Positions 1-6,357 of a stretch of 9,386 bases of DNA are shown here, piece by piece (the first letter of the stretch is position 1; each line of letters begins with the position of its first letter). A program made the position numbers and the translations under genes. This DNA comes from Eubacteriales Family XIII. Incertae Sedis bacterium. GTDB taxonomy: Bacteria; Bacillota; Clostridia; Peptostreptococcales; Anaerovoracaceae. The notes under the pieces were generated by a model. The model worked only from the letters and a program-made list of their open reading frames with translations, had not been told where the DNA came from and did no database searches. The stretch lies in the NCBI GenBank assembly GCA_031269205.1, contig JAISZM010000189.1, positions 1 through 9,386 on the forward strand. The letters are read 5' to 3'.

Positions 1-172
1 CACTGATAGCTTCGTAAGGATTGTCGACTATGATGCGCAGTATGCCGAAGTCGCGCGTATCGGCGATCGACATGGCGCGTAGGTCGACGCCGACGTCGCC
101 GAGAAGCTTCGTCACCTCGGCGAGCTTGCCCGGTTTGTTCTCAACGAATACGGAAATCTGATCTATCGTCAT
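1..172 (-). CDS. ACT-domain protein (3' part missing at window edge)
   Basis: The first 57 residues are visible, beginning MTIDQISVFVENKPGKLAEV and running through LGDVGVDLRAMSIADT and FGILRIIVDNP. This is the beta-alpha-beta-beta pattern of an ACT domain: the 'NKPGKLAEV' turn followed by a helix, then 'D(F)GILRIIV'. ACT domains bind amino acids and usually regulate enzymes. Stand-alone ACT proteins encoded next to phenylacetate-CoA ligase are common in anaerobes, so an aromatic amino-acid or aryl-acid sensing role is a reasonable inference. The ATG at 170-172 has a perfect AGGAGG SD at 178-183 with a 5-nt spacer. The gene starts 14 bp after the ligase stop, so the two are almost certainly co-transcribed. 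The C-terminal end, and any second ACT domain, lies outside the window. Confidence 0.87.
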   Translation of the reverse strand, partial: MTIDQISVFVENKPGKLAEVTKLLGDVGVDLRAMSIADTRDFGILRIIVDNPYEAIS

Positions 173-177
173 GGGAA

Positions 178-183
178 CCTCCT
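178..183 (-). promoter_or_regulatory. Strong ribosome binding site of the ACT-domain gene
   Basis: Read leftward this is AGGAGG, five bases before the ATG at 170-172. It sits in the 14-bp gap behind the ligase stop codon and fixes the ACT-protein start. Confidence 0.85.
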
Positions 184-186
184 TTG

Positions 187-1491
187 TTAAATATTTCTCT
201 TGTCCACGACGCGGACGGCCTTGCCCTCGCTGCGCGCGATCGTTTCCGGACCCTTCAGCGTGACCTTCGGCGAAATGCCGAGCATCGAGCGCAGGGCGTT
301 GAGAAGTTCCGCCTCCCTCGCCTCGACGACCTTCACCTTGTCGGAGAACATCTCGGGCGTCATCTCCACCTGTACTTCGAAGACGTCCGTGTGGTTCACG
401 CGGTCGACGATGATCTGGTAGTTCGCGGGAAAGCCCTCTCGCAGAAGCACGGTCTCGATCTGTGACGGAAACACGTTGACGCCGCGTATGATGAGCATGT
501 CGTCTGAACGGCCCATCGGCTTACGCATTTTCACGAGCGTGCGCCCGCAGGAGCATTCGTCGCGCGTAAGGATGCAGATGTCGCGCGTGCGATAGCGCAA
601 AAGAGGGAACGCCTGCTTCGTTATGCACGAAAAGACAAGCTCGCCCTTCTCGCCGAGCGGCAGAACCTCCTCCGTATCCGGATCGATGACCTCCGGGATG
701 AAGTGATCCTCGTTGATGTGCATACCCGTCTGTTCCTCGCACTCAAAGGATACGCCCGGGCCGGATATCTCAGTCAGCCCGTAGATGTCGTAAGCCTTGA
801 TTCCGAGGCTCTGTTCAATGTCGCGGCGCATCTCCTCGCTCCACGCCTCCGCGCCGAAGATGCCGGCCTTGAGACTGATCCGATCTCGTACGCCCAACTT
901 GTGGATGTTCTCCGCGAGGAAAGCCGCGTACGACGGCGTACAGCAGAGTATCGTGCTGCCGAGGTCCGTCATGAACTGTATCTGGCGCTCCGTATTGCCC
1001 GACGACATCGGCAAGGTCAGCGAACCGACCATGTGCGAGCCGCCGTTCAGCCCCGGTCCGCCCGTAAACAGACCGTAGCCGTAGCTCACGTGTACGACGT
1101 CTTCGTTTGTTCCGCCCACCGCGACGATGGACCGCGCGCAGCACTCGTCCCAGAGATCGATGTCGTTCTGCGTGTAAAAGGCCACGACGCGCTTGCCCGT
1201 CGTGCCGCTCGTCGACTGAATCCGTACGCAGTCTGAAAGCGGCAGCGCGAGGTAGCCGTAGGGGTAGGCGTCCCGAAGGTCGTCCTTTGACAGGAAGGGA
1301 AGTTTGTGCAGGTCGTCGACGGACTTTATGTCCCCCGGTTCGACCCCCTTCTCTTTGCACTTCACGCGATAAGGCTCGACGTCGTCGTACGCGTGCTTTA
1401 CCGCCCGCGCGAGACGCTCGTCCTGCAGAGCGCGCATAGTCCCGTAATCCGCGCACTCAATGTCGGGATGAAAATAGTTCTTTTCGCTCAA
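187..1491 (-). CDS. paaK: Phenylacetate-CoA ligase (AMP-forming)
   Basis: This 434-aa protein, normal length for the family, is an adenylate-forming ligase that makes phenylacetyl-CoA or a related aryl-acyl-CoA from the acid, ATP and CoA in the cytoplasm. Motifs in order: ATP-binding loop STSGTTGK at 93-100, YGLTE at 237-241, RYRTRD at 299-304, the hinge region GRSDDMLIIRGVNVFPSQIE at 327-346, and a C-terminal SEGKAVRV with the likely catalytic Lys424. Cys251, His258, Cys313 and Cys315 are spaced like the structural zinc site of some PaaK homologues. The start is TTG at 1489-1491, supported by AAGGAG seven bases upstream; no ATG fits. It lacks the aerobic paa neighbours and is paired with an ACT gene, as in anaerobes where it is often near indolepyruvate:ferredoxin oxidoreductase (iorAB). 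Its role could therefore be aryl-acid/aryl-CoA interconversion in amino-acid fermentation. The exact substrate cannot be read from sequence. Confidence 0.93.
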   Translation of the reverse strand: MSEKNYFHPDIECADYGTMRALQDERLARAVKHAYDDVEPYRVKCKEKGVEPGDIKSVDDLHKLPFLSKDDLRDAYPYGYLALPLSDCVRIQSTSGTTGKRVVAFYTQNDIDLWDECCARSIVAVGGTNEDVVHVSYGYGLFTGGPGLNGGSHMVGSLTLPMSSGNTERQIQFMTDLGSTILCCTPSYAAFLAENIHKLGVRDRISLKAGIFGAEAWSEEMRRDIEQSLGIKAYDIYGLTEISGPGVSFECEEQTGMHINEDHFIPEVIDPDTEEVLPLGEKGELVFSCITKQAFPLLRYRTRDICILTRDECSCGRTLVKMRKPMGRSDDMLIIRGVNVFPSQIETVLLREGFPANYQIIVDRVNHTDVFEVQVEMTPEMFSDKVKVVEAREAELLNALRSMLGISPKVTLKGPETIARSEGKAVRVVDKRNI

Positions 1492-1498
1492 TTTTCCA

Positions 1499-1504
1499 CT
1501 CCTT
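1499..1504 (-). promoter_or_regulatory. Ribosome binding site deciding the TTG start of paaK
   Basis: Leftward AAGGAG lies seven bases before the TTG at 1491. This spacing is the reason for choosing a TTG start. Confidence 0.75.
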
Positions 1505-1529
1505 CTGATGCTTTGTCAGCGGTGATAAA

Positions 1530-1538
1530 AGTATACCA
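1530..1538 (-). promoter_or_regulatory. Extended -10 promoter for paaK-ACT
   Basis: Leftward the sequence reads TGGTATACT, matching the extended -10 pattern TGnTATAAT with one mismatch. No good -35 hexamer lies 16-18 bp upstream, as is usual for extended -10 promoters. Transcription would start near 1523 and leave a leader of about 30 nt with the SD in it. Confidence 0.55.
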
Positions 1539-1560
1539 TATCCGGCGCGCGATAACGGAG

Positions 1561-1591
1561 AAAAACCTCCGGGAGTGTAACATTGCCGGAG
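1561..1591 (-). terminator. Weak leftward hairpin plus T-tract upstream of the paaK promoter
   Basis: CTCCGG (1567-1572) pairs perfectly with CCGGAG (1586-1591) around a 13-nt loop. Read leftward the stem is followed one base later by five Ts (1565-1561). This is the shape of a weak intrinsic terminator. It lies upstream of the likely paaK promoter, so it could stop antisense transcripts coming out of the kinase gene or act as a leader attenuator for a more distant promoter. The stem is only 6 bp, so chance is possible. Confidence 0.35.
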
Positions 1592-1634
1592 CGTTAGAGC
1601 GCGGTTGAGCGCACGGCAGATCGGTCAACGGATA

Positions 1635-1643
1635 TGATACAAT
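1635..1643 (+). promoter_or_regulatory. Candidate extended -10 of the kinase gene
   Basis: TGATACAAT fits TGnTATAAT with one mismatch, and an overlapping TATGAT begins at 1633. No -35 hexamer is visible. If used, transcription would begin at about 1650, right at the ATG at 1651. Confidence 0.4.
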
Positions 1644-1650
1644 AAGAGAC

Positions 1651-3189
1651 ATGAAATTTATCGAAACATGCGGTGGGGAAACCGCGGGAGAAGGGGTTCG
1701 TCAGCGTTCCACGCAGATGGGGACGGAGAACCGCGCGTATCAGAGGACGCTGACTTTTGTCTACCTCAAATCCGTTCATGACGTGTTGCACGCCGAGACG
1801 ACGGTGTTCAATTCGCTCACGAGTGGACTGTACACGAAGATCGATTCGGACGAGCCCGTCACGGACGAGCAGATACGGCTCATAGAAGGGAAGATGCGCG
1901 AATACGTGCGTGCGGACGCGCCCATCGCTCGCAGGAATGTTTCGCGCGAAGAGGTGCTCGGCCTGTTCGGGGACGAGAGCAGCGGTTCACGCGAATATCT
2001 CGCATTGCTGAAGTACGCCACGGACGTCAAGCATATCGCCATGTACGAACTCGACGGCTACCACAACTTCTTTTTCGGCGATCTGTTTCGGAGCGCCGGG
2101 TCGTTGCGGCTGTTCCGGCTTACGCGCTATCGGGATGGGGTGCTGCTGCGTTATCCGCATCCGTCAGCGCCGGACAGACTGCCCGATATGCCGACCGACG
2201 ACAAGCTGTACGAAGCGTTCGAGAAGGGCTGGGACATAGCGCACGGACTCGGGCTCAGGTACGCGGGCGATCTCGACGAGGAAATAGAGAAGGGGCTTGA
2301 GGGCGACATCATAAAGCTGTCAGAGCGTATGCACGACGCGCAGATAGAGGACATATCTGAACGTATACTCTCGAGGGGGAGACGTGTGATTCTGCTCGCG
2401 GGACCGTCCTCGTCGGGCAAGACGACGACAGCGAAACGCTTCATCGCGAAGCTTGCGGAGGACGGGCCGGAGCCTCTCTATCTCGGTACGGACGACTACT
2501 TCGTCGAGCGCGAGGAGACCCCTTTGGACGAAAACGGCGAACGCAATTACGAAGGGTTGGACGCGATAGACGTGGAACTCTTCACGGACAATATCAGAGC
2601 GCTGCTCGCCGGGGAGGAGGCCGACCTGCCGACCTTCGATTTTTTGACTGGACACAAAGTGTTCGGAGGCCGGACAACCCGGATCGACCCGGACAGGCCA
2701 CTGCTCATCGAGGGGCTGCACGCGCTGAATCCGGCCATGACCGCCAACTTGTCGGATGATGAGAAGTTCAGGATATACATAAGCCCGCTCACTCAGATAA
2801 ACCTCGACGGTCACAATCGCATTCCGGCGACAGACGTGCGGCTTATCAGGCGCATGATACGCGACCACCGCACGCGCGGCGGATCGGTGGAGCATACGAT
2901 ACACACGTGGCCGAAGGTAAGGCGTGGGGAGAACATTCACGTGTTTCCCTATTATAATTGCGCGGACGCGATATTCAACTCGGCTCTGTTGTACGAACTG
3001 TCGGTCATGCGCGCGCACGCGGAGGAACTGCTCACGCGGGTGAGGCCGGACACGCCGGAGTACGGCGACGCGGCGCGTCTGCTCGACTTCCTGCGCTTCT
3101 TCAAAAAGATAGAGGACGAGGGAGCGATCCCGGCCGACTCGATCATTCGCGAGTTCATCGGCGGTTCGCTATTTGATAGAGGCGGGTGA
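1651..3189 (+). CDS. Uridine kinase-like nucleoside kinase with ThrRS-like N-terminal region
   Basis: This 512-aa protein has two parts. Residues about 28-200 resemble the second additional (SAD-like) domain of threonyl-tRNA synthetase; AYQRTLTF at 29-36 and FNSLTSGLYTKI at 53-64 are typical of this fused family. Residues about 245-510 form a P-loop kinase of the uridine kinase/phosphoribulokinase type: Walker A GPSSSGKTTT at 251-260, DDYF at 281-284, LLIEGLHALN at 351-360, and an Arg-rich lid at 397-409. It probably phosphorylates a nucleoside (uridine or cytidine) in salvage; substrate and the purpose of the tRNA-synthetase-like part are unproven. Family members are usually about 550 aa with a TGS domain first; here only about 27 unrelated residues precede the SAD-like part. 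The ATG at 1651 has only a weak SD (AAGAGA). The next in-frame ATG, at 1717, has none. Confidence 0.85.
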   Translation: MKFIETCGGETAGEGVRQRSTQMGTENRAYQRTLTFVYLKSVHDVLHAETTVFNSLTSGLYTKIDSDEPVTDEQIRLIEGKMREYVRADAPIARRNVSREEVLGLFGDESSGSREYLALLKYATDVKHIAMYELDGYHNFFFGDLFRSAGSLRLFRLTRYRDGVLLRYPHPSAPDRLPDMPTDDKLYEAFEKGWDIAHGLGLRYAGDLDEEIEKGLEGDIIKLSERMHDAQIEDISERILSRGRRVILLAGPSSSGKTTTAKRFIAKLAEDGPEPLYLGTDDYFVEREETPLDENGERNYEGLDAIDVELFTDNIRALLAGEEADLPTFDFLTGHKVFGGRTTRIDPDRPLLIEGLHALNPAMTANLSDDEKFRIYISPLTQINLDGHNRIPATDVRLIRRMIRDHRTRGGSVEHTIHTWPKVRRGENIHVFPYYNCADAIFNSALLYELSVMRAHAEELLTRVRPDTPEYGDAARLLDFLRFFKKIEDEGAIPADSIIREFIGGSLFDRGG

Positions 3190-3251
3190 GACATCCAAAG
3201 ATGCGATCGGGCTCCGGCATTAACTCCGCGAGACGGGGTTCACAAAGAACA

Positions 3252-3289
3252 AGAGGCTGCCTCACTTTGGAGACAGCCTTTGTCTTTGA
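3252..3289. terminator. Bidirectional intrinsic terminator between convergent genes
   Basis: AGGCTG (3254-3259) pairs with CAGCCT (3274-3279). One C/A mismatch is followed by CTC/GAG (3261-3263 with 3270-3272), and the loop is 6 nt (3264-3269). One A-T and one G-T pair extend the outer stem. Rightward it runs into TTTGTCTTT, leftward into CTTGTTCTTTG. It serves the kinase gene from the left and rubrerythrin from the right. The rest of the 169-bp gap shows nothing else. Confidence 0.72.
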
Positions 3290-3358
3290 CGACGCTATGC
3301 TAAACGGCCGAGACGCCTTATTCAGGGTCGATGGCCGAAAGCCCGCGCGCGCCGTCTG

Positions 3359-3895
3359 TCAGAAATTCTCTTCGATCAGTTGGAAGTATGCCTTCGGGTG
3401 CTTGCACGCCGGGCAGAGGTCAACTGCTTCCGTGCCTTCATAGATGAATCCGCAGTTGCCGCACTGCCACTTGACGGGCGTATCGCGTTTGAACACCTTG
3501 CCGGTCTCGATGTTTTCCTTCAGCTTCAGGTAGCGTTTTTCGTGTTCCGCCTCGACCTTGCCGACGTTCTCCATCTGGACAGCGATCTCGTCAAAGCCTT
3601 CCTCGCGCGCCGTCTGGGCGAACTCCTTGTACATCTCGGTCCACTCGTAATGTTCACCTTCGGCGGCGTCCAATAGGTTTGCGGGCGTGTCTCCGATGCC
3701 GTGGAAATACTTGAACCAAAGCTCGGCGTGTTCCTTCTCGTTCCCCGCTGTTTCCTCGAAGAACTTCGCGATCTGCACGTACCCGTCTTTGCGCGCTTTC
3801 GACGCGTAGAAGGTGTACTTATTCCTCGCCTGAGACTCTCCCGAGAAAGCAGCCATCAAATTGTCATACGTTTTCGTTCCTTTTAACTCAGCCAT
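3359..3895 (-). CDS. Rubrerythrin
   Basis: This 178-aa non-haem iron protein reduces hydrogen peroxide in the cytoplasm of anaerobes, with electrons from reduced rubredoxin or NAD(P)H-linked carriers. The N-terminal four-helix diiron domain carries the expected ligands: Glu20, Glu53 with His56 (ExxH), Glu81 with Glu84, and Glu115 with His118 (ExxH). The C-terminal rubredoxin-like domain has the Fe(Cys)4 site Cys145-x2-Cys148 and Cys161-x2-Cys164. All metal ligands are present, so it should be functional. The ATG at 3893-3895 has a GGAGG SD at 3902-3906. The 164-bp gap upstream contains its own promoter, so it can be expressed apart from the DJ-1 gene before it. The family is often peroxide-inducible through PerR in Bacillota. 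Confidence 0.96.
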   Translation of the reverse strand: MAELKGTKTYDNLMAAFSGESQARNKYTFYASKARKDGYVQIAKFFEETAGNEKEHAELWFKYFHGIGDTPANLLDAAEGEHYEWTEMYKEFAQTAREEGFDEIAVQMENVGKVEAEHEKRYLKLKENIETGKVFKRDTPVKWQCGNCGFIYEGTEAVDLCPACKHPKAYFQLIEENF

Positions 3896-3992
3896 GTAAA
3901 ACCTCCATACAAATTTAGCGCAGCGTCGGTTTCCTTAAAGCGGCACACGATAATCCAAATCGGATTCAGAAGATCACCTGCCACCCTAAATT

Positions 3993-4021
3993 ATTATATC
4001 CAAAAAAAACGCGTTTAAACA
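3993..4021 (-). promoter_or_regulatory. Probable rubrerythrin promoter
   Basis: Leftward there is a perfect TATAAT (3998-3993). A poor -35 candidate TGTTTA (4021-4016) lies 17 bp upstream, after an eight-T run. The start point would be near 3986, giving a leader of about 90 nt. The gap to the DJ-1 gene is much more AT-rich than the coding DNA, as expected of a promoter. Confidence 0.55.
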
Positions 4022-4059
4022 TACCCAGAAAAAAATATCGTCAAAAAGTACCCGTTTGG

Positions 4060-4611
4060 CTACTGATCGTACAGCAGTTCCTTCGCCAGTCGCTCGCGAA
4101 CGTCCTTGCCTCGGAGTTCTTCCACTAGGGCGAGGGCGAACGGCATGGCTGTGGCGGGACCTCGGGACGTGATGATGTTGTCGTCTTTCACGACAGCGCC
4201 GTCTGTCGCCAGCGCCTTGTCCATATTGTCGTCGACGCCCGGGTAGCCCGTGGCTTTTCGCCCGTCGACGATGCCGAGTGGCGCGAGTACGAAGTTTGGC
4301 GACGCGCAGATGGCCGCGATGCGCCTGCCTTTGTTCGCGAACGAGAGCAGTTTCTGTTTTAGACCATCGTGCCCGGCGAGGTTTTCGGCGCCGGGCAGTC
4401 CGCCGGGCAGCACGATCATCTCGCAGCTGTCGTAGTCCGCGTCGCTGAACACGATGTCCGCGATCACCTCGATGCCGTGGACGCCCGTCACGTTCAGGCG
4501 TCCCATGATCGACACCGATTCCACAGGGACGCCCACACGCCGCAACAGGTCGATGGAAGTCAGCGCCTCTATCTCCTCAAAGCCGTCAGCTAAATGTACA
4601 TATACCGCCAT
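4060..4611 (-). CDS. DJ-1/PfpI (ThiJ/YajL) family protein
   Basis: This 183-aa, single-domain cytoplasmic protein has the DJ-1 fold. Glu15 in FEEIEA corresponds to human DJ-1 Glu18. PGG lies at 69-71, the nucleophile elbow AAICASP holds Cys102 (DJ-1 Cys106), and TSRGPATAM at 148-156 is the conserved late motif. Members protect proteins against oxidative or carbonyl damage (chaperone, glyoxalase and deglycase activities are reported, the last disputed); here the function is inferred. The DJ-1 catalytic-site histidine is absent: the segment reads ATGYPG (120-125), as in several YajL-type proteins. I chose the ATG at 4609-4611 over one 87 bp upstream because it has AAGGGAG at 4619-4625 with 7-nt spacing and family homology begins at MAVYVHLADGFEEIEAL; the upstream extension is Arg/Cys-rich with no family similarity. 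It lies 58 bp behind the membrane-protein gene, likely in one operon. Confidence 0.9.
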   Translation of the reverse strand: MAVYVHLADGFEEIEALTSIDLLRRVGVPVESVSIMGRLNVTGVHGIEVIADIVFSDADYDSCEMIVLPGGLPGAENLAGHDGLKQKLLSFANKGRRIAAICASPNFVLAPLGIVDGRKATGYPGVDDNMDKALATDGAVVKDDNIITSRGPATAMPFALALVEELRGKDVRERLAKELLYDQ

Positions 4612-4618
4612 TGACTTT

Positions 4619-4625
4619 CTCCCTT
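4619..4625 (-). promoter_or_regulatory. Ribosome binding site deciding the DJ-1 start
   Basis: Leftward AAGGGAG, seven bases before the ATG at 4611. It supports the 183-aa form over a 212-aa form starting at 4698 inside the upstream gene. Confidence 0.75.
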
Positions 4626-4669
4626 CCGCCGCCCGCCGACGGCATTGTTCCGCGGAAACACACCGCAAC

Positions 4670-5425
4670 TCATCCTTTGTCCCAAAACATCCGCTCATGT
4701 TTCGTCATACGGCTCACGACGGAGAGCAGAACGAGCATTATCACGAGAGTGACGACCGTCGTCGCTGCCCATGAGGTGAGAAAGAACCCCTTGCCGAAGA
4801 GCCTCGGAGTCATGTCCGTGGCCGTGAACCGGACACCTATCACGTCGAGCGCTATCTTCTTCGCGGGTTCGCTGAAAATTATCACCCACGCCGTGAAGCA
4901 GACGAGCGCCCCGTAGAGCGCGAAACCGCCCGCGAACGCGCGCCGCAGTTCGCGCGGTCTGTTCCACCGCGCGAGAATGAAGGACAACGCCAGAAAGACG
5001 GCGAGCGAAGTTATCCCGATGACGAGAATGTTATCCAAAAAAGACCTCAGCACCTTCATGACGACACCGTCGTGGCTCGTGAAAAGCAGAACCTGCCTGT
5101 CTTTCGCGTCCGCCTTGACCTGCAGACTGTCCGTCTTGTGGCGCATGAATGAGGAGATCGCGTCAGCCGTCTTGTCGTCGTCCACGCTCACTCCCGCGCT
5201 CGCTATGGCCCGCGTCCGTCCGAGGTCGAAGCTGTACAGGTCGGGGACGCGGAACACGATGTTGGCCACCAGCGGGATGAAGGCTCCGGACAGCGAGAGC
5301 GCGAGAAACACGGCGACCACCTTTGATGCTCTCGCCAGACTTTCGTGGGATTTCGCCACGTCGTCCTCACTCCACGGCTTGATGTTGCGTCTGAGATTTC
5401 GCTTTAATGTTCCGTAGCGCGCCAT
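4670..5425 (-). CDS. Integral membrane protein, DUF1461/TIGR01906-like
   Basis: This 251-aa protein has a basic N-terminus (LKRNLRRNIK at 7-16) and four predicted membrane helices at about 35-59, 131-153, 164-186 and 213-238. Residues 60-128 form a hydrophilic segment between helices 1 and 2, likely extracytoplasmic, containing AISSFMRHKTDSL and TSHDGVVMKVLR. A second short loop between helices 3 and 4 holds TPRLFGKGFF. The order of one helix, a long outside loop, then three helices resembles the uncharacterised DUF1461 (TIGR01906) family of Bacillota; I recall that pattern rather than having aligned it. No catalytic motif is visible and the function is unknown. The ATG at 5423-5425 has AAGGAG only one base upstream, which is too close for efficient initiation, yet a TGA upstream rules out earlier starts. 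It follows the acetyltransferase gene by 49 bp. Confidence 0.68.
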   Translation of the reverse strand: MARYGTLKRNLRRNIKPWSEDDVAKSHESLARASKVVAVFLALSLSGAFIPLVANIVFRVPDLYSFDLGRTRAIASAGVSVDDDKTADAISSFMRHKTDSLQVKADAKDRQVLLFTSHDGVVMKVLRSFLDNILVIGITSLAVFLALSFILARWNRPRELRRAFAGGFALYGALVCFTAWVIIFSEPAKKIALDVIGVRFTATDMTPRLFGKGFFLTSWAATTVVTLVIMLVLLSVVSRMTKHERMFWDKG

Positions 5426-5474
5426 GCTCCTTGATCAGTTTCCGCTGGTCCCTGTCGATCCGCGTCTGTCGACG

Positions 5475-5750
5475 TCAGCCGATAACGATGTCGTTTTTGT
5501 CGGGTCTGTCCTCAAACCATTTTACGGCGTAGGGGCAGGTGAGTTTCGCCTTTTTGCCCTCGGCCTTGATCGCCTCGTACGCGGCTTCGACGAGCGCGCT
5601 CGCGATTCCGCGCCCGCGCAGCGAATCATCGACGAAGGTGTGGTTTATCACGACGACGCCTTCGCTCAGGTTCGGGAACGTGACCTCGGCGACGACAGTG
5701 CCTCCGTCGTCCTTTTGAAATATCCAATTACCTTCGCGTTCAAATTTCAT
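5475..5750 (-). CDS. Small GNAT-fold N-acetyltransferase (YjdJ/Acetyltransf_CG type)
   Basis: This 91-aa minimal acetyltransferase belongs to the class that keeps only the acetyl-CoA-binding core. Visible motifs are VVINHTFVDDSLRGRGIA at 33-50, with the pyrophosphate-binding RGRGIA loop, then helix SALVEAAYEAIKAEG and the characteristic CPY at 72-74 (Cys72), ending WFEDRPD. Family length is about 90-100 aa, so it is complete. The acceptor substrate is unknown for most members. I chose the ATG at 5748-5750 because AAGGTGG lies five bases upstream; a GTG nine bases earlier is itself part of that SD. It lies 109 bp after the S-component gene and 49 bp before the membrane-protein gene, all leftward, so co-transcription is plausible but no functional link is evident. 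Confidence 0.9.
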   Translation of the reverse strand: MKFEREGNWIFQKDDGGTVVAEVTFPNLSEGVVVINHTFVDDSLRGRGIASALVEAAYEAIKAEGKKAKLTCPYAVKWFEDRPDKNDIVIG

Positions 5751-5824
5751 ATGTACCACCTTACCATTTTATCGTTGTCGTTACAACCGCCCTATGATTC
5801 ATTATCCTATAAAAACGTTACGCT

Positions 5825-5857
5825 GCGTGAAATTACCGATAAAAGATTGAGTCACGC
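5825..5857 (-). repeat. Inverted repeat behind the ECF S-component gene
   Basis: GCGTGA (5825-5830) and TCACGC (5852-5857) are perfect inverted copies with a 21-nt AT-rich spacer, directly after the S-component stop. Leftward, a TTTTT tract follows about nine bases past the stem. It could be a weak terminator or an mRNA-stabilising hairpin. The long loop and displaced T-tract keep confidence low. Confidence 0.3.
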
Positions 5858-5859
5858 CA

Positions 5860-6357
5860 CTATTTCAAAATCCTTTCGACGGCGCGCGCCGAGGGGAACA
5901 GAGCTGTTGCTGCCAGAACGCCGCCCGCCCATTGTATGCAGTTAAAGGGGATGGCGGCGAGCGCCTGATTGGCGTTGAAGAAAAATGTTTCGAACAGGGC
6001 GTAGCCGCCGACCATGATGGCGCCGCCGAGGGCGGACGCGAGGACGAAGCGTTTCCAGTCGCCCTGTTTCATGAGGCGACCGCACACGAACCCCATCGTT
6101 CCCTTTATCACCGCCGTCGGCGCGGCGTAAAACACGTACCCTGCCGCGAGGTCGGAAAAAGCCGATCCGAGCGCTCCCGCGACCGCGCCCGCCGGCCCGC
6201 CGAGCAGATAGGCGGTCAGGTATATCGGCGTATCTCCGATGTTCAGGTAGCCGCCCGACGCGAAGGGCAGGGGTATGCGGATGAGATACGTGACGACGAA
6301 TACGATGGCCGCCATGAGCGCCGTCTGCGTTATTCGCAGCAGTCTTATTCTCTTCAT
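5860..6357 (-). CDS. ECF transporter S component (substrate-binding membrane subunit)
   Basis: This 165-aa protein is nearly all hydrophobic, consistent with the six-helix S-component fold. It binds a vitamin or related micronutrient and works with the shared EcfA/A'/T energy module, not encoded here. Helix 1 carries an AxxxA pattern (Ala13-Ala17 in QTALMAAIVF), the kind S components use to contact EcfT. GYLNIGDTPIYLTAYLLGG at 36-54 followed by GAVAGALGSAFSDLAAGY is typical of the ECF riboflavin-type S family (PF07155-like). The substrate cannot be assigned. The ATG at 6355-6357 overlaps the TGA of the upstream dehydrogenase in an ATGA junction, pointing to translational coupling, which would make up for the lack of a clear SD. 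A TTG-initiated form 21 residues longer is unlikely because its extension is Arg/Gly-rich and unlike the family. Confidence 0.87.
   Translation of the reverse strand: MKRIRLLRITQTALMAAIVFVVTYLIRIPLPFASGGYLNIGDTPIYLTAYLLGGPAGAVAGALGSAFSDLAAGYVFYAAPTAVIKGTMGFVCGRLMKQGDWKRFVLASALGGAIMVGGYALFETFFFNANQALAAIPFNCIQWAGGVLAATALFPSARAVERILK

Noticed and set aside
1592..1612. Repeated GAGCGC units (GAGCGCGGTTGAGCGC) in the divergent gap
   Set aside because: Two short copies in GC-rich sequence; too little to call an operator or repeat family.
2320..3018. A 232-codon leftward open frame opposite the kinase gene
   Set aside because: Shadow of a well-conserved P-loop kinase in GC-rich DNA; no domain pattern.
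4648..4657. Perfect 10-bp palindrome TTCCGCGGAA in the gap before the DJ-1 gene
   Set aside because: A single short palindrome in GC-rich DNA with no promoter next to it; likely chance.
4612..4698. N-terminal extension of the DJ-1 protein to an ATG at 4698
   Set aside because: The extension overlaps the upstream gene, has no family similarity and no SD, while the ATG at 4611 has both.
5760..5824. Possible leftward promoter for the acetyltransferase (TTTCAC, 17 bp, TAGGAT)
   Set aside because: Both hexamers are poor matches, and the region is simply AT-rich.
5424..5945. A 173-codon rightward open frame across the acetyltransferase and its gap
   Set aside because: It runs antisense to a recognised GNAT gene, has no SD and shows no domain.
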